A DNA stretch of 64,000 nucleotides from Clostridium neonatale (GTDB lineage: Bacteria > Bacillota > Clostridia > Clostridiales > Clostridiaceae). Location: positions 1,587-65,586 of the forward strand of contig NZ_LN890326.1 in assembly GCF_001458595.1 (NCBI RefSeq). Reading direction: 5' to 3'. Positions 16,081 to 24,225 of this stretch are shown here, in pieces (within the stretch, counting starts at the first letter, position 1; each line of letters begins with the position of its first letter). The notes below the pieces were generated by a model, which was not told where the DNA came from, made no database searches, and saw only the letters and a list, made by a program, of their open reading frames with translations. The position numbers and the translations under genes were made by a program.

Positions 16081-16482
16081 TTAAATAAATCTGTAATTAA
16101 GCGTGCCTGCACATATCTGTTCTTTCATTCTTTTATATTTTTCCTCTGCTCTGCTTCTATCTTTTATTTCATCAGCCCATTGTTTAATTTTATAGTACCA
16201 TTCCTTTTTTATTGGATAATATGCAGTGCCATCTTGAAGAATGTCACCCTCAATTCCAAGCATATACATACAATATTTCAAATCTAGATTGCTTATATCT
16301 GCATCTATAATATACTTTATCAGTTCCAGAATATCTTCACTACTATATAAATAATTAATCTGTTTTCTAATCCATCTATATCCTTGATCTAAGAAAAATT
16401 CATATAGTATCGGAAGGTTTTCTGTTATTTTTTCTCCTTCTACAACATTTATTCTATCTAATACACATTGTTCAATCTCCAT
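16081..16482 (-). CDS. Unknown helical protein of the element
   Basis: 133 residues, not recognised. Predominantly helical, no membrane segment or Cys cluster; the C-terminal quarter is rich in Lys, Arg and Glu. It lies downstream of the primase-helicase in the same direction, 117 bp apart. In satellite islands this position usually holds small genes of replication or helper interference. The start has a reasonable ribosome site (GAGGAGAAAAG). Function unknown. Confidence 0.65.
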   Translation of the reverse strand: MEIEQCVLDRINVVEGEKITENLPILYEFFLDQGYRWIRKQINYLYSSEDILELIKYIIDADISNLDLKYCMYMLGIEGDILQDGTAYYPIKKEWYYKIKQWADEIKDRSRAEEKYKRMKEQICAGTLNYRFI

Positions 16483-16599
16483 ATTACTTTTCTCCTCTTA
16501 TCTTTTGTTATTTATTATAATTTTTCTTGACATCATATGTCTTAATCATTTAAACTACTAATTGTGACTTATAGTGTTTCCTTGCGAAACGCTATTTTT

Positions 16600-18813
16600 T
16601 TATTTAATCATAATTCCATGAATCGTTTCTTTATTTTGTGGTTTTGTTATTTTTAAATTATAAAATACTTCAAGCTTACTTCTAAATGATTTTCTTTTAC
16701 AAGCGTTATATCCTTCTTCCATGCAGAATACATCGTATTGATTAAATAAAGCAGAAAGTATAATTTTATCATCATGATTATTAGTAATTTCAAAATTATT
16801 TGTTATAAATGCTCTTACGCTATCCTGCTCATTCTTTATATTTTCCCTTAAATTCGATATAACCTTTGTTTCTGTAAACTTATATCCATTAGCTATCACT
16901 CTTCTAAGTCCTTCTAAAGCCCATTTAAATACATATTCACTCTCTTCTTCGAATATTTCATCAGCTAAAAATGGATTTTGTTCACTCTTAGATATTACGT
17001 TATTACATTGCAATATATTAAATCTATTATAAAAATGTTCTCCCTTGTCATTTCCCAAATAGGGCATATCATTACAAGCAAATACTATGATGCCTGGAAA
17101 TCTATAATTAAAACTATCAACCCCTTTAAATTCAATTGAAATAATATCTCCACCAGATAACTTTTTTATTACATCTACATTTGATAATGGATCAGATGGT
17201 AAATCTCCATCAAAAACTATTCTCTTACCATATATAGAGCTGCCTATAAACTGTGAGTTTGATAATTTCTGCAATGATGCTGTTCCGACTAAATCATTAC
17301 CCAAAATCTTTCCGATTATATTAAAAAATTGAGTTTTCCCAGAGTCACCTTTGCCCTGTAATCCTATAATAGATTTTAATCTAAAACCCTTAATATTAGA
17401 CAATATAGCTCCTGCAACTTCTTGTAAAAATAATATACTTTCTTCATTTCCTTGTGTAAGGTCTTTAATATACTTATCCCATTTACCTGCATTATAGGGA
17501 TTCTCATTATAATTACATTTCAGTTGAACACTTGACACATACTCTTTACTATGTGGTTTTAAAATATTATTTTTTAAATCATATAATCCATTCTTTAAAT
17601 TAATAATACTCTCATCCCCATGAAGTACATCAAACTCTACTGATTGAATTTGCCTAAGACCATCAGCAATACTCCTTACAGCATCCGGGGATTGATTATC
17701 TATGTATATATACGGCTTTATATATGGTTCTAATCTATATATTGGTATATAAGCACCATCCTTATACATATGAAATATACCATTCATTACTCCATTACTT
17801 GCAACTAGATAATCCCATTGCAATGATAGATGATGTGTAAGTCTGTTTCTATTAAGTGTTACTTTTCCATTCTTACTCACGTTATACCATTTTGCATATT
17901 TAGGTGATACTTCTTTTAATTTCTCAAATAATTGTGCTACATGATTCCCTTCTTCAAACCAATCTGATATATCACCTTTTTCTTTATCACTTATAATTAA
18001 TGTTTTTACTCTATAGCAATAATTTAAAATGGATTCCTCAACTTGTTTAGCAAATTCAATCCCACTTTTATCGTTGTCTGGCAAAATAACTACTTTTGCA
18101 CCTTTAAAATACTGACTATAGCCATCATTCCATTTATCTTTACCAGCTCCACCACCTGTTGATGTTGTAGTTGCTATTAAATCATTTTTTATTAAATTAT
18201 CTGCATCCTTTTCTCCCTCAACTATATAAATTGTTTTATCTTCTCTTATTCCTTTAATTACATAATCAAGATTATATAAAACTTTATTCTGCTCTTTACA
18301 CAGTATTTTTTTAGTATTTTTTATATTTGATGAAAATATATTTGAGCCTTCAAAAGTTTCATAATATTCTCCACCTTTAAGTCCCCATACTAAATTATTT
18401 TCAATTAATCTTACATGCAGAAACTTCTTTTCTTTAGTTCTTATTTTCAGATAAACAATCTTTCCATTTTCATCCTTAAATTTATAAATATTTGATATTT
18501 CATCTGTCCCAATTGGATTCTCTTTTAAATACCTAATTATATCATTATAGCTTTTAAACCCATCTTTATAATTAAATTTTTCTTTTTCTTCTAATGTTTC
18601 ATCAAATAAATCTGATATGCTTAACCCTACACATTCTAAAACATCATTAGTCTCACATCCTGCACCACACTTCATAAGCGTTTTCTTATCAGCTCTGTTA
18701 TATGTTATTGATAAACTCGCTATCCTATCATTATGAGCTGGACATCTGCACATACATTTATCATTATTATTTCTAACAACATTAAACCTTCCAATTATTT
18801 CTTCATACCTCAT
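16600..18813 (-). CDS. Primase-helicase with zinc finger, Toprim and SF3 (D5-type) helicase
   Basis: 737 residues in three parts. A CHC2-type zinc finger starts with Cys20, Cys22, Cys24 and His27 and ends in a CGAGC cluster. A Toprim domain has VEGEKDAD (Glu199), STGGGAGKD and LPDNDKSG. A C-terminal SF3/D5 helicase has GKGDSGKT with Lys493 and a Walker B-like IVFDGD. This is the replication protein of P4-type satellites and PICIs; it should unwind and prime the excised element. Its start overlaps the stop of the small HTH gene by one base, so they form one leftward operon under the divergent promoter at 19061-19089. Length is normal. Confidence 0.9.
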   Translation of the reverse strand: MRYEEIIGRFNVVRNNNDKCMCRCPAHNDRIASLSITYNRADKKTLMKCGAGCETNDVLECVGLSISDLFDETLEEKEKFNYKDGFKSYNDIIRYLKENPIGTDEISNIYKFKDENGKIVYLKIRTKEKKFLHVRLIENNLVWGLKGGEYYETFEGSNIFSSNIKNTKKILCKEQNKVLYNLDYVIKGIREDKTIYIVEGEKDADNLIKNDLIATTTSTGGGAGKDKWNDGYSQYFKGAKVVILPDNDKSGIEFAKQVEESILNYCYRVKTLIISDKEKGDISDWFEEGNHVAQLFEKLKEVSPKYAKWYNVSKNGKVTLNRNRLTHHLSLQWDYLVASNGVMNGIFHMYKDGAYIPIYRLEPYIKPYIYIDNQSPDAVRSIADGLRQIQSVEFDVLHGDESIINLKNGLYDLKNNILKPHSKEYVSSVQLKCNYNENPYNAGKWDKYIKDLTQGNEESILFLQEVAGAILSNIKGFRLKSIIGLQGKGDSGKTQFFNIIGKILGNDLVGTASLQKLSNSQFIGSSIYGKRIVFDGDLPSDPLSNVDVIKKLSGGDIISIEFKGVDSFNYRFPGIIVFACNDMPYLGNDKGEHFYNRFNILQCNNVISKSEQNPFLADEIFEEESEYVFKWALEGLRRVIANGYKFTETKVISNLRENIKNEQDSVRAFITNNFEITNNHDDKIILSALFNQYDVFCMEEGYNACKRKSFRSKLEVFYNLKITKPQNKETIHGIMIK

Positions 18814-18995
18814 TAAACGGCTTCTCCATCTTTTAAAGTATCTAAATAACTCATTAAGTCTTCATATTTCACAAACCATTTGTTTGCTAGTTTAAAACTT
18901 GGAAATTTAACATTATGAAATAGTTCTAATGTTGAGCACCTCCCTATTCCTAATAACTTCTGTACTTCTTTAATGTTTAAAATATTCTTTTCCAT
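18813..18995 (-). CDS. Small helix-turn-helix protein (excisionase/AlpA-like)
   Basis: 60 residues, all one winged-helix HTH: NIKEVQKLLGIGRCSTLELF, then FKLANKWFVKYEDLMSYL. This is the MerR-like excisionase/AlpA pattern (recognition helix, wing, tail). It is first in the leftward operon and overlaps the primase gene. In PICIs a gene at this place promotes excision or activates the operon. It has a good ribosome site (GAGGAGAT) before ATG. Confidence 0.85.
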   Translation of the reverse strand: MEKNILNIKEVQKLLGIGRCSTLELFHNVKFPSFKLANKWFVKYEDLMSYLDTLKDGEAV

Positions 18996-19039
18996 TTTTA
19001 TCTCCTCTTTTGTAGTTTCGAAATGAAATATATATAAAT

Positions 19040-19110
19040 TTTTTATTTCATTTTGTTATTATAATAATATCGTTTTGAAATATTGTCAATAAAAAATGTA
19101 TCATTTTGTT
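19040..19110. promoter_or_regulatory. Divergent control region with three repressor half-sites
   Basis: The leftward promoter has -35 TTGACA (19084-19089), a 17-bp spacer and -10 TATTAT (19061-19066). Three related words TCRTTTTG lie at 19048-19055, 19070-19077 and 19101-19108: just downstream of the -10, between -10 and -35, and upstream of the -35. They are good candidates for Xre-repressor half-sites that silence the HTH-primase operon. A rightward TTGTTT (18-bp spacer) TATTAT near 19106-19135 may drive the repressor gene. Confidence 0.65.
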
Positions 19111-19158
19111 TGTTTATATGCTAATATAGTATTATCTTATCTAAAGGAGGTTATTATC

Positions 19159-19707
19159 TTGAATGATAGTAATAAAAACATAGGACTTTCAGAGCTTGAG
19201 CATAAAATTGCAGCGAGAATAAAAAAAGGGCGTATTGAAAATGGATTTACTCAAAAAGAAATTGCGAATATACTTAATGTCTCAACTGCTGCATACACTA
19301 ATTATGAAAATGCTAAACGTTCATTTCCTCATGATATTCTATTTAAGTTATGTCCTATTTTAGGACTAACAATAAACTATATATATACTGGAGAAAACAT
19401 AGATAATCCTTTTGGATATCAAGCTGATTATATTGATTTTGATATTAGATATAATAAATGGATTGCAGCTCAAAACTTTTTTGCAGCACTTGGATATAAA
19501 GTTGAATTTTTTTCGGCTACTTATCCAGAAGAAGCAATAATAATGATTGATTATGTTGAATTTACACCTAGCAAGTTTAATGTACTTATGTCTTCTATTG
19601 ATAATCTAATACAGACTGCTATGAGCTTTGTTGAAAACTCTGAAGATTATGCAAGTGTATTGAAACCAGACTTGGAAATAGTAGAAGATGATGCTAAAAA
19701 TAAATGA
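19159..19707 (+). CDS. Xre-family repressor (Stl-like position)
   Basis: 182 residues from a TTG start at 19159. That start is chosen because AAAGGAGG lies 8 bp before it; the ATG at 19096 has no ribosome site and overlaps an operator word. The N-terminus is a Cro/CI helix-turn-helix (NGFTQKEIANILNVSTAAYTNYE). The C-terminal 110 residues are an unrecognised sensor-like domain with no protease motif. Divergent to the HTH-primase operon and directly before the integrase, it occupies the place of Stl-type master repressors, which helper-phage proteins titrate. That mode of induction is inference. Confidence 0.87.
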   Translation: MNDSNKNIGLSELEHKIAARIKKGRIENGFTQKEIANILNVSTAAYTNYENAKRSFPHDILFKLCPILGLTINYIYTGENIDNPFGYQADYIDFDIRYNKWIAAQNFFAALGYKVEFFSATYPEEAIIMIDYVEFTPSKFNVLMSSIDNLIQTAMSFVENSEDYASVLKPDLEIVEDDAKNK

Positions 19708-19717
19708 GGTAATCTAA

Positions 19718-20866
19718 ATGGCAAGAACAACGTACAAGAAGAGATTGATTGATGGAGTTGAATACTTTTACGAAGTAGTAGAACTTCCTCGTAAATCAAA
19801 TGGAAAACGTAATAGAAAACATGTTTGTGCAAGAAGTGCAGCAGAATTAAAAAAGAAATTAGATAAAATACATAATGATTTATATAATGGCGTTGATATT
19901 TCAAACACTAATACTTTTGGCTCATTATTTTATGATTGGTTTTATAACACTCATTTGAAAAATAAAAAAATTTCTACACAAAACAGATATGAAGGTGTTT
20001 ATAATCTTTATATTAGAAATTCAAACTTAAAAAATAAAAAAATAAAATCATTAAAAGCAATTGATCTACAGAAATTTTATAACTCTTTAGAAAATGAAAA
20101 TGTTTCTGCTAATACTATAAAAATAATACATAATATTATAAAACCATTCTTGCACTTTGTTTATATCAGCGGTTTAAATATAAGAGATTTGAGTATATCT
20201 GGAACAGTTAAACTTCCAAAGATAGTTAAGACCAATAATTACAAAACTGTTTTAAGCTTAGAAGATCAGCAAAAATTCATAGATTATCTAACTGCTACAG
20301 ACAATTCAGATAGATTAATTTATATGTTTGCATTAGGTACAGGATTACGTCTAGGTGAAATATTAGCTCTAACATGGGATGATATTACAGATGGCATGGT
20401 TAATGTTAATAAAAATATTAAATGTGTAAAAATAGATGATAAGTGGACTATAATTGTACAGGATACTCCAAAAACAGAAAAGTCAAATCGTATTGTGCCT
20501 ATTCCAGATAATATTTTATCTGAACTCGCATTACATCAGAAAAAGCAGAATGAATTTAAGAATTTCATAGGAGATATGTACACTGATAATAATATAGTTT
20601 TCCCTACTGAATTAGGTACTTATATTGATCCTTCAAATCTAAATAGAAGATTCAAAAAATCTTTAGTTAAAGCAGGTCTTAATCCAATAAAATTTCATAG
20701 TTTAAGACATACTTATGCTACAAGATTATTCGAAAATAATGTTCAGCCTAAAGTTGTATCTGATTTATTAGGTCATAAAGATATTACTACAACCCTAAAT
20801 ATTTATACTTGGGTTATGGAATCTCAAAAAAATAAAGCTCTTGAAGCCATAAATAATATATTTTAA
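19718..20866 (+). CDS. int: Tyrosine-recombinase integrase
   Basis: 382 residues. Basic N-terminal arm-binding part (RTTYKKRLIDG... RKSNGKRNRKH), SAM-like core-binding domain from about 65, and catalytic domain with Arg211 (GLRLGE), His327-x-x-Arg330 (HSLRH), His353 (LLGHKD) and the nucleophile Tyr363. It integrates and excises the element at the tRNA-Arg site 250 bp downstream. It follows the repressor gene by 10 bp, so the two are cotranscribed. A hairpin terminator follows. All catalytic residues are present, so it could be active. Confidence 0.95.
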   Translation: MARTTYKKRLIDGVEYFYEVVELPRKSNGKRNRKHVCARSAAELKKKLDKIHNDLYNGVDISNTNTFGSLFYDWFYNTHLKNKKISTQNRYEGVYNLYIRNSNLKNKKIKSLKAIDLQKFYNSLENENVSANTIKIIHNIIKPFLHFVYISGLNIRDLSISGTVKLPKIVKTNNYKTVLSLEDQQKFIDYLTATDNSDRLIYMFALGTGLRLGEILALTWDDITDGMVNVNKNIKCVKIDDKWTIIVQDTPKTEKSNRIVPIPDNILSELALHQKKQNEFKNFIGDMYTDNNIVFPTELGTYIDPSNLNRRFKKSLVKAGLNPIKFHSLRHTYATRLFENNVQPKVVSDLLGHKDITTTLNIYTWVMESQKNKALEAINNIF

Positions 20867-20869
20867 TAG

Positions 20870-20906
20870 CAAGGTTAATTTTTTTAACCTTCTATTTTTT
20901 TATTTT
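20870..20906 (+). terminator. Terminator after int
   Basis: AAGGTTAA and TTAACCTT form an 8-bp stem over a short T loop, followed by a T-rich tract. It ends the repressor-integrase transcript. Confidence 0.7.
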
Positions 20907-21038
20907 AAAAATGTTAATCATGTCTGAGTCCTCAACATTACTGGCGTCACATTAGGTTGGTTAGAAAAGTTAGGTTTTTTTGCTATACTTGTGGCTTCTG
21001 TCAAACCAAACTTTTTTTATTCTCTATTAAATTCTAAT

Positions 21039-21059
21039 GGTTGTAGTAAGGGTTGTAGT
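21039..21059 (+). promoter_or_regulatory. Right pair of direct repeats, probable integrase arm sites
   Basis: Two copies of GGTTGTAGT start 12 bp apart (21039, 21051), 54 bp inside attR. They match the pair at 6599-6618 in sequence and orientation. Together they would flank the core in the circular element. Confidence 0.6.
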
Positions 21060-21065
21060 AAAATA

Positions 21066-21105
21066 AAATACCGAAGATCTACATTGCGTAAATCCCCGGT
21101 ATTTC
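21066..21105 (-). terminator. Terminator of tRNA-Arg(TCG), element-borne
   Basis: AAATACCG pairs with CGGTATTT, with a second inner stem, then a T-rich run on the minus strand. Similar in sequence to the terminator at 6401-6446, so the element seems to supply both the tRNA 3' end and its terminator on integration. Confidence 0.75.
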
Positions 21106-21112
21106 TAGCCTT

Positions 21113-21189
21113 TGGTACACCTAACAGGATTTGAACCTGCGACGCTTGGATTCGAAGTCCAACGCTCTATCCAACTGAGCTATAGGTGC
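21113..21189 (-). tRNA. tRNA-Arg(TCG), integration site (attR in its 3' half)
   Basis: 77 nt with CCA. Anticodon loop CTTCGAA reads TCG. Acceptor GCACCTA/TAGGTGT has one G-U pair. Its 3' 44 nt are repeated at 6451-6494. The gene stays intact because the element restores the 3' end. It lies after the terminator of the second array with no clear promoter of its own. Confidence 0.96.
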
Positions 21190-21221
21190 ATATCTTAATA
21201 TTTTCTTCTGTTTTTATATAA

Positions 21222-21251
21222 AAATAAAAACAACTGATTTCAGTTGTTTTT
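21222..21251 (-). terminator. Terminator of the second tRNA array
   Basis: AAAACAACTGA (21227-21237) pairs with TCAGTTGTTTT (21240-21250) and is followed by a T-rich tract on the minus strand. It directly abuts the last tRNA-Gly(TCC). Confidence 0.8.
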
Positions 21252-21325
21252 TGGAGCGGGTAGTGGGAATCGAACCCACCTTGCCAGCTTGGAAGGCTGG
21301 AGTATTACCGATATACGATACCCGC
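21252..21325 (-). tRNA. tRNA-Gly(TCC), unit 1
   Basis: 74 nt with CCA, anticodon TCC. Last gene of the array; same sequence as at 2691-2764. Confidence 0.97.
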
Positions 21326-21352
21326 ATATTATTGTACATAATTTTTAATTAG

Positions 21353-21427
21353 TGGAGCGCGAGACGGGACTCGAACCCGCAACTTCCACCTTGGCAAGGT
21401 GGCACTCTACCATTGAGTCACTCACGC
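21353..21427 (-). tRNA. tRNA-Gly(GCC), unit 1
   Basis: 75 nt with CCA, anticodon GCC; same sequence as at 2789-2863. Confidence 0.97.
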
Positions 21428-21431
21428 AACT

Positions 21432-21515
21432 TGGTGCAGATGAAGGGAGTCGAACCCCCACGCCGTAGGCGCTAGATCCTAAGTCTAGTGCGTCTGCCAA
21501 TTCCGCCACATCTGC
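21432..21515 (-). tRNA. tRNA-Leu(TAG), unit 1
   Basis: 84 nt with long variable arm and CCA. Acceptor GCAGATG/CATCTGC. Anticodon loop CTTAGGA reads TAG. It has no counterpart in cluster 1. Confidence 0.97.
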
Positions 21516-21521
21516 ATATAT

Positions 21522-21597
21522 TGGTGGCTCACCCGGGAATCGAACCCGGGACACCATGATTAAAAGTCATGTGCTCTACCGACTGAGCTAGTGAACC
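21522..21597 (-). tRNA. tRNA-Lys(TTT), unit 1
   Basis: 76 nt with CCA, anticodon TTT. Only 6 bp separate it from tRNA-Gln. Confidence 0.97.
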
Positions 21598-21603
21598 GTA
21601 AAA

Positions 21604-21678
21604 TGGCTGGGATGGCAGGATTCGAACCTACGCATAATGGAGTCAAAGTCCATTGCCTTACCGCTTGGCGACATCCCA
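21604..21678 (-). tRNA. tRNA-Gln(TTG), unit 1
   Basis: 75 nt with CCA, anticodon TTG; identical to the other two copies, including its spacer to tRNA-His. Confidence 0.97.
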
Positions 21679-21684
21679 ATTTTA

Positions 21685-21760
21685 TGGGGTGAACGATGGG
21701 ACTCGAACCCACGACAACCAGTGCCACAAACTGGCGCTCTACCAACTGAACTACGTTCAC
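21685..21760 (-). tRNA. tRNA-His(GTG), unit 1
   Basis: 76 nt with CCA, anticodon GTG, preceded by the G-1 base. Confidence 0.97.
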
Positions 21761-21766
21761 CATCAA

Positions 21767-21843
<77 letters not shown>

Positions 21844-21869
21844 ATATTTTACAAACTTAATCGTTTGTA

Positions 21870-21943
21870 TGGAGCGGGTAGTGGGAATCGAACCCACCTT
21901 GCCAGCTTGGAAGGCTGGAGTATTACCGATATACGATACCCGC
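21870..21943 (-). tRNA. tRNA-Gly(TCC), unit 2
   Basis: 74 nt with CCA, anticodon TCC. The 26-bp spacer between it and unit 1 has no terminator, so both units are one transcript. Confidence 0.97.
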
Positions 21944-21974
21944 ATATTGCATTGTCCATAATTTTGTTTAAAAA

Positions 21975-22049
21975 TGGAGCGCGAGACGGGACTCGAACCC
22001 GCAACTTCCACCTTGGCAAGGTGGCACTCTACCATTGAGTCACTCACGC
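21975..22049 (-). tRNA. tRNA-Gly(GCC), unit 2
   Basis: 75 nt with CCA, anticodon GCC. Its 3'-gene to 5'-gene spacer (ATTATT) is the same as that before tRNA-Lys in cluster 1. Confidence 0.97.
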
Positions 22050-22055
22050 ATTATT

Positions 22056-22139
22056 TGGTGCAGATGAAGGGAGTCGAACCCCCACGCCGTAGGCGCTAGA
22101 TCCTAAGTCTAGTGCGTCTGCCAATTCCGCCACATCTGC
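22056..22139 (-). tRNA. tRNA-Leu(TAG), unit 2
   Basis: 84 nt with CCA, anticodon TAG. Flanked by TTGGTG words on both sides, which can explain its absence in cluster 1 by deletion. Confidence 0.97.
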
Positions 22140-22145
22140 ATATAT

Positions 22146-22221
22146 TGGTGGCTCACCCGGGAATCGAACCCGGGACACCATGATTAAAAGTCATGTGCTC
22201 TACCGACTGAGCTAGTGAACC
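22146..22221 (-). tRNA. tRNA-Lys(TTT), unit 2
   Basis: 76 nt with CCA, anticodon TTT. Confidence 0.97.
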
Positions 22222-22227
22222 GTAAAA

Positions 22228-22302
22228 TGGCTGGGATGGCAGGATTCGAACCTACGCATAATGGAGTCAAAGTCCATTGCCTTACCGCTTGGCGACATCC
22301 CA
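22228..22302 (-). tRNA. tRNA-Gln(TTG), unit 2
   Basis: 75 nt with CCA, anticodon TTG. Confidence 0.97.
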
Positions 22303-22308
22303 ATTTTA

Positions 22309-22384
22309 TGGGGTGAACGATGGGACTCGAACCCACGACAACCAGTGCCACAAACTGGCGCTCTACCAACTGAACTACGTTCAC
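22309..22384 (-). tRNA. tRNA-His(GTG), unit 2
   Basis: 76 nt with CCA, anticodon GTG, G-1 present. Confidence 0.97.
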
Positions 22385-22390
22385 CATCAA

Positions 22391-22467
<77 letters not shown>

Positions 22468-22484
22468 ATATTCAGACTCTAATA

Positions 22485-22567
22485 ATTATAGAACATATTC
22501 TGATTTTTGTCAACTTTACTTCCACCAGAACGTATTCTATTTTAATATCTTAATAGATATTTGTCAA
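22485..22567 (-). promoter_or_regulatory. Tandem consensus promoters of the duplicated tRNA array
   Basis: Proximal: -35 TTGACA (22508-22513), 17 bp, -10 TATAAT (22485-22490), a full consensus. Distal: -35 TTGACA (22562-22567), 17 bp, -10 TAAAAT (22539-22544). They drive 14 tRNA genes. Confidence 0.88.
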
Positions 22568-22601
22568 GATTTTTTTCAAATTCATTTGATAAAATCTTTA
22601 T

Positions 22602-22675
22602 TGGAGCGGGTAGTGGGAATCGAACCCACCTTGCCAGCTTGGAAGGCTGGAGTATTACCGATATACGATACCCGC
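22602..22675 (-). tRNA. tRNA-Gly(TCC), upstream of the duplicated units
   Basis: 74 nt with CCA, anticodon TCC. Fourth copy in the window. It follows tRNA-Pro and precedes the tandem promoters of the array. Confidence 0.97.
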
Positions 22676-22706
22676 ATACTGAACTTTAATCATTTATTAT
22701 GATTAT

Positions 22707-22782
22707 TGGTCGGGGTGACAGGGATCGAACCTGCGACCTCATGGTCCCAAACCACGCGCGCTCCCATCTGCGCCACACCCCG
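22707..22782 (-). tRNA. tRNA-Pro(TGG)
   Basis: 76 nt with CCA. Acceptor CGGGGTG/CACCCCG. Anticodon loop TTTGGGA reads TGG. First gene of the whole array, behind its own promoter. Confidence 0.97.
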
Positions 22783-22816
22783 CTGTTTTTTTACATACCG
22801 TTCAGCGACAATGATT

Positions 22817-22845
22817 ATTCTACAATATCACGTTCAATTCGTCAA
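22817..22845 (-). promoter_or_regulatory. Promoter of tRNA-Pro - tRNA-Gly
   Basis: -35 TTGACG (22840-22845), 17-bp spacer, -10 TAGAAT (22817-22822) on the minus strand, 35 bp before tRNA-Pro. Confidence 0.8.
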
Positions 22846-23094
22846 TACCTTTTTTAAATAAATTTATTAAAATGCTTCTTTTTATATTTTAAATATGCTT
22901 AATAAATTATTTATTCATAGTTTATAACACTCTAAATACATATACATAAATTTTGAGATTATTATACTATACTTCTTATTATCTAAATAACAATCAACTA
23001 GTATAATAACCTCTTTTTTCATATCTTATACTATATATTTTATGTAATTACACTACACATACATTTCTCTGTACATAATACACTCTATTTATTG
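22846..23094. other. AT-rich spacer
   Basis: About 250 bp between the tRNA-Pro promoter and the end of the yfcE-like gene. No gene, RNA or clear hairpin seen. Confidence 0.5.
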
Positions 23095-23568
23095 CTATTC
23101 AATTTCTTTTAAATAGACTTCTATCTCTCCATTATTTATGTTTATAAATCCAACACTTCTTTTTGATAGTCTTGGTAACGATGTACTACCAGGATTCATA
23201 AGAATAAGTTCATCTGTTCTTTCTATCACAGCTTGATGTGTATGTCCAAACAAGACAATATCTGCTCCTATTTCTCTCCCTTTATAATATATATTATTTA
23301 GCCCCATTTTAACCCCATAAAGGTCTCCATGTGTCATAAATATTTTCTTACCTTCAACATCTATAAGTCTATCCTTTGGATATTTTCTAGAGAAATCACA
23401 ATTCCCTGCAACTATGTAAACATCGCCTTTAAATTCTCTTTCTAACTCTTCTGCATCCTCTACGTTATCACCAAGATGAATAAGTATATCAGCATCTTTT
23501 ATTAACATCTTAACAGATTTAACATACGCATCACTTCTATGTGTATCACTTACAACAGCTATTAGCAC
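23095..23568 (-). CDS. YfcE/MJ0936-type metallophosphoesterase
   Basis: 157 residues. All metal motifs of the calcineurin-like fold are present: SDTHRSD near the start, LGDNVED, AGNCD, THGD and FGHTHQA. Members of this size hydrolyse phosphodiesters with Mn or similar metals; the cellular substrate is unknown. Last gene of the AIR synthase - rph - rdgB - yfcE operon, 45 bp after rdgB. The rph-rdgB-yfcE order is common in clostridia. Confidence 0.92.
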   Translation of the reverse strand: MLIAVVSDTHRSDAYVKSVKMLIKDADILIHLGDNVEDAEELEREFKGDVYIVAGNCDFSRKYPKDRLIDVEGKKIFMTHGDLYGVKMGLNNIYYKGREIGADIVLFGHTHQAVIERTDELILMNPGSTSLPRLSKRSVGFININNGEIEVYLKEIE

Positions 23569-23613
23569 ATATATCTCCTCCTACAAACTAGTTATATATA
23601 ATCAAATTTCAAA

Positions 23614-24225
23614 TTATATTAAATCAATTAAAGTATCTTTTAATTTAATAAGAGCAATACCTCTATGACTTATTTTATTTTTTTCTTCAGCTTCAAGCTC
23701 TCCAAAGGTCTTATTGAAAGGTTCATAGAAAAATAGTGGGTCATATCCAAATCCACCTTTTCCCTGTATACTTTCAATTATAAATCCTCGCACTTCACCC
23801 CTAACAGTATAATATTCTCCTTTATCAGTAAATAGAGATAGCTGACACACAAACTGAGCTCCTCTTTTTTCTTTAGGAACACCTTCTAAGTTTTCTAATA
23901 ATTTTTCATTATTTTTATCATCATTTCCGTGTTCACCGGAATATCTTGCTGAATATATTCCTGGCTCTCCATTTAAATAATCAACTTCTAAACCTGAATC
24001 ATCTGCCAGAACTATAAAATCTTTTTTCCCTTTAGATAATAAAAACTCATATATTTCTTTAGCTTTTTTCTTAGCATTTTCTTCAAAAGTCTTCCCATCT
24101 TCAACTACATCAATATCAATTCCTTCATCTTTTAAAGACTTTACTTCTATAGGTAGTCCTTCTAATATTTCTTTAATTTCTTTTACCTTTTTTGCATTAT
24201 TGCTTGCTAATATTAATTTTTTCAT
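23614..24225 (-). CDS. rdgB: XTP/dITP diphosphatase (non-canonical purine NTPase)
   Basis: 203 residues from the ATG at 24225, which overlaps the rph stop by one base (TAATG) and has GGAGG 9 bp upstream; the in-frame ATG at 24252 would add nine residues without a ribosome site. [14 protein letters not shown] at the N-terminus, ADDSGLEVD and [16 protein letters not shown] are HAM1/RdgB motifs, and GGFGYDPLF and SHRG complete the site. It removes XTP, ITP and dITP from the nucleotide pool, preventing their incorporation. Coupled to rph. Confidence 0.95.
   Translation of the reverse strand: MKKLILASNNAKKVKEIKEILEGLPIEVKSLKDEGIDIDVVEDGKTFEENAKKKAKEIYEFLLSKGKKDFIVLADDSGLEVDYLNGEPGIYSARYSGEHGNDDKNNEKLLENLEGVPKEKRGAQFVCQLSLFTDKGEYYTVRGEVRGFIIESIQGKGGFGYDPLFFYEPFNKTFGELEAEEKNKISHRGIALIKLKDTLIDLI

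Larger units (their letters stand above)
6451..21156. mobile_element. PICI-like integrative element in tRNA-Arg(TCG) carrying two defence modules
   Basis: Bounded by the 44-bp tRNA 3'-end duplication (6451-6494 and 21113-21156), about 14.7 kb. The right end encodes Xre and integrase rightward. A divergent small HTH gene and a primase-helicase run leftward. Beyond them lie an ABC-3C operon, a serine recombinase and hamA-hamB. The int-repressor / HTH-primase layout is that of phage-inducible chromosomal islands and P4-like satellites. No capsid, terminase, portal or conjugation gene is visible, so movement would need a helper or only excision and transduction. That it is a satellite is inference; that it is an integrated element is well supported. 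Confidence 0.88.

Noticed and set aside
6925..16482. CRISPR array or toxin-antitoxin pair in the defence region
   Set aside because: No regularly spaced direct repeats with unique spacers, and no small gene pair with a recognisable toxin fold.
6451..21156. Prophage or conjugative element (ICE)
   Set aside because: No capsid, portal, terminase, tail, lysis, relaxase or type IV secretion gene can be read; a satellite-type island fits better.
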